Shown: piece after piece, positions 62,335 through 64,000 of the stretch
Layout: each line of letters starts with the position of its first letter
How positions within the stretch are numbered: position 1 is the stretch's first letter
Origin: Streptomyces sp. JHA26
GTDB lineage: Bacteria; Actinomycetota; Actinomycetes; Streptomycetales; Streptomycetaceae
Reading direction: 5' to 3'
Length of the DNA stretch: 64,000 bases
Assembly: GCF_002005565.1 (NCBI RefSeq)
Contig: NZ_BDJC01000006.1
Coordinates: forward strand, 62,001 to 126,000
Made by a program: the position numbers and the translations under genes
The notes under the pieces: model-generated
Database searches by the model: none
Seen by the model: only the letters and a program-made list of their open reading frames with translations
Told to the model about the DNA's origin: nothing

Positions 62335-63217
62335 CACGCGACTCAGTGTCTTCAAGACCTACAAGCTGTACGTGGGCGGGAAGTTCCCGCGTTCCGAGAG
62401 CGGCCGGGTGTACGAGGTGACCGACGCAAAGGGCAAGTGGCTGGCGAACGCCCCGCTCTCCTCCCGCAAGGACGCCCGTGACGCGGTGGTCGCCGCGCGC
62501 AAGGCGTTCGGCGGCTGGTCCGGGGCGACGGCGTACAACCGCGGGCAGATCCTCTACCGCGTCGCCGAGATGCTGGAGGGCCGCCGCGACCAGTACGTCG
62601 CGGAGGTCGCCGACGCCGAGGGTCTGTCGAAGTCCAAGGCGGCCGCGGTCGTGGACGCGACGATCGACCGCTGGGTCTGGTATGCGGGCTGGACCGACAA
62701 GATCGCCCAGGTGGTCGGCGGCGGCAACCCGGTCGCGGGCCCGTTCTTCAACCTCTCCTCCCCGGAGCCGACCGGGGTGGTCGCCGTCCTCGCCCCGCAG
62801 GAGTCGTCCTTCCTGGGCCTGGTCTCGGTCGTCGCCCCGGTCATCGCCACCGGCAACACGGCGGTCGTGATCGCGAGCGAGAAGTCCCCGCTGCCGGCCC
62901 TCTCCCTCGGCGAGGTCCTGGCCACCTCCGACCTGCCCGGCGGCGTGGTCAACATCCTCTCCGGCCGTACGGCGGAGATCGCCGCACCGCTCGCCGCCCA
63001 CCAGGACGTCAACGCGATCGACCTCGCGGGCGCCGACGAGGCGCTGGCGAAGGAGCTGGAGATCGCGGCGGCGGACAACCTCAAGCGCGTCCTGCGTCCA
63101 CAGCCTGTGGAGGACTGGACGGCGACGCCCGGCACGGACCGCATGACGGCGTTCCTGGAGACCAAGACGGTCTGGCACCCGACGGGCTCCCTGGGCGCGT
63201 CCGGTTCCGCGTACTGA
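62327..63217 (+). CDS. short aldehyde-dehydrogenase-like protein lacking the catalytic residues
   Basis: 296 residues, about 60% of a normal ALDH. It aligns with the N-terminal cofactor half (FSGRV-type start, SSRKDARDAVVAARKAFGGWSGATAYNRGQILYR, then VAPVIATGNTAVV), but the PWN motif is replaced by LAPQESSF, and it ends without the Glu or Cys blocks. The last ~25 residues are unlike ALDH. Its start overlaps the active ALDH gene by 8 bases, so both are co-translated. Possibly a regulatory or scaffolding subunit of a two-component ALDH; inference. Confidence 0.85.
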   Translation: MSDTRLSVFKTYKLYVGGKFPRSESGRVYEVTDAKGKWLANAPLSSRKDARDAVVAARKAFGGWSGATAYNRGQILYRVAEMLEGRRDQYVAEVADAEGLSKSKAAAVVDATIDRWVWYAGWTDKIAQVVGGGNPVAGPFFNLSSPEPTGVVAVLAPQESSFLGLVSVVAPVIATGNTAVVIASEKSPLPALSLGEVLATSDLPGGVVNILSGRTAEIAAPLAAHQDVNAIDLAGADEALAKELEIAAADNLKRVLRPQPVEDWTATPGTDRMTAFLETKTVWHPTGSLGASGSAY

Positions 63218-63230
63218 GGCACCCGCGAGC

Positions 63231-63268
63231 GAGCCGCGCCCTTCCGCCGTCCGGGAAGGGCGCGGCTC
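63231..63268. terminator. 15-bp perfect hairpin after the deoC operon
   Basis: GAGCCGCGCCCTTCC (63231-63245) pairs with GGAAGGGCGCGGCTC (63254-63268), just beyond the last operon gene. Confidence 0.85.
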
Positions 63269-63454
63269 CGCGCGTGCCGGGTCGGCGTCGCCGCCGCCTC
63301 CGGCTCCGGGTCGTCACGGAATGCTTCGCGCCGCCCCGACGTCATCACGGAGGGTGACCGTACCACTGCGTGGCGTCGCCGGGGTGTGACGCGCGCTGCA
63401 AAGCCCGCCCGCGGGCTCGTACGCCGCCCGGTCGATGCCTCACACTGGTGTCCC

Positions 63455-64000
63455 GTGACCTCCCCTCCGCCCATACCGACGCGAGTCGTGCTGCTCTGCG
63501 GCCCCTCCGGCTCCGGCAAGTCCCTCCTCGCCGCCCACTCCGGTCTCCCGGTTCTGAGGCTCGACGACTTCTACAAGGAGGGCACCGACCCGACGCTGCC
63601 GCTGGTGGCGGGGAGTTCCGACATCGACTGGGACCACCCCGGCTCGTGGGACGCGGACGCGGCCGTCGCCGCGATCACGGAGCTGTGCCGGTCGGGCCGT
63701 ACGCACGTGCCCGTCTACGACATCTCGCTCAGCGCGCGCACCGGCGAGGACGCGGTCGACATCGGGCGCACCCCGGTGTTCCTCGCGGAGGGCATCTTCG
63801 CCGCGGAGATCGTCGCGCGCTGCCGTGAACTGGGTGTCCTGGCGGACGCGTTGTGTCTGAGCCGGGGGCCGCTGACCACCTTCCGGCGGCGCTTCCTGCG
63901 GGATCTGCGGGAGGGCCGCAAGTCCGTGCCGTTCCTGCTGCGCCGCGGCTGGCGGCTGATGCGTCAGGAGCGGACGATCATCGCCCGGCAGACGGCCCTG
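63455..64000 (+). CDS. uridine-kinase-like P-loop kinase, N-terminal part
   Basis: The frame stays open to the window end (182 codons). Walker A GPSGSGKS near residues 16-23; the LDDFYKEG acceptor aspartates near 38 and the DHPGSWD block near 60 fit the uridine kinase/phosphoribulokinase family. Expected to phosphorylate uridine or cytidine. GTG start at 63455. Fits the nucleoside-use theme of the region. Confidence 0.75.
   Translation, partial: MTSPPPIPTRVVLLCGPSGSGKSLLAAHSGLPVLRLDDFYKEGTDPTLPLVAGSSDIDWDHPGSWDADAAVAAITELCRSGRTHVPVYDISLSARTGEDAVDIGRTPVFLAEGIFAAEIVARCRELGVLADALCLSRGPLTTFRRRFLRDLREGRKSVPFLLRRGWRLMRQERTIIARQTAL

Noticed and set aside
62327..63217. Short ALDH-like gene considered as a frameshifted pseudogene
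   Set aside because: I found no ALDH C-terminal half in other frames downstream (a terminator follows at 63231), the frame is clean and the overlap with the upstream gene is tidy.

Overview
The window reads as a piece of Streptomyces chromosome core. Base composition is very GC-rich, third codon positions are almost all G or C, GTG starts are common, and there are several actinobacterial markers: mycothiol conjugate amidase, GTP-type PEP carboxykinase, AccA2/PccB/PccE, a GreA near Mca, and LpdA beside purine nucleoside phosphorylase. From memory the gene order matches the S. coelicolor stretch from about SCO4912 to SCO4986, read in reverse. I see no rRNA or tRNA gene, prophage, transposase or CRISPR array. 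About 62 protein genes are called, the first and last cut by the window ends.

Layout. 1-7.4 kb: end of a D-amino-acid deaminase, N-acyl-D-amino-acid deacylase, a secreted trypsin-like protease, an aminotransferase, an unknown 140-residue protein and pckG. 7.4-10 kb: a possible small RNA, a hemolysin-III membrane protein, a TetR regulator and a Mut7-C protein. 10-16.5 kb: a four-gene operon with 4-bp overlaps coding a cellulose-synthase-like GT2, a GT39 membrane glycosyltransferase, a dolichol-phosphate-mannose-synthase/GtrA fusion and a galactose-oxidase-type radical copper oxidase. This looks like a surface glycan system of the same logic as CslA/GlxA. 16.6-22.1 kb: a YyaL-type thioredoxin-domain protein and a 1069-residue STAND ATPase with TPRs and an N-terminal membrane hairpin. 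22.2-24.5 kb: a small membrane protein, mca, a DUF4307-type protein and greA. 24.6-26.8 kb: a lipoprotein and two WXG100-like proteins with no secretion machinery nearby. 26.9-31.9 kb: a DrrAB-type ABC exporter with an operator-like palindrome inside its promoter, threonine deaminase, a MarR regulator, and a sigma-like/membrane protein pair. 31.9-41.4 kb: metB, msrA, a LysR/MFS divergent pair, an alcohol dehydrogenase/XRE divergent pair and an L,D-transpeptidase lipoprotein. 41.5-46 kb: a small sortase-type surface protein, a GAF-GGDEF protein, an enoyl-CoA hydratase, a Pro/Thr-rich exported protein and adenylate cyclase. 46.4-52.7 kb: acyl-CoA carboxylase biology (birA, pccB, pccE, accA2) with maf and two small membrane proteins. 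52.8-64 kb: nucleoside and deoxyribose catabolism (DeoR regulator, lpdA, purine nucleoside phosphorylase, phosphosugar mutase, deoC, an aldehyde dehydrogenase plus a truncated aldehyde dehydrogenase-like partner, and a uridine-kinase-like gene).

Main non-gene signals: (i) a ~220-bp repeat present twice (46.06 and 56.87 kb) with a 91-bp core bounded by inverted GGGGGGTGTCCG ends; (ii) the 12-bp palindrome CTACGCGCGTAG in the promoters of both deoD and deoC; (iii) a 16-bp palindrome filling the 17-bp spacer of the ABC exporter promoter; (iv) strong hairpins at nearly every convergent gene end; (v) at least fifteen genes with a -10-like hexamer 6-8 nt before the start codon and no clear Shine-Dalgarno site, suggesting leaderless transcripts and deciding several starts. 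All function calls come from reading the sequence and family knowledge; no database search was run.
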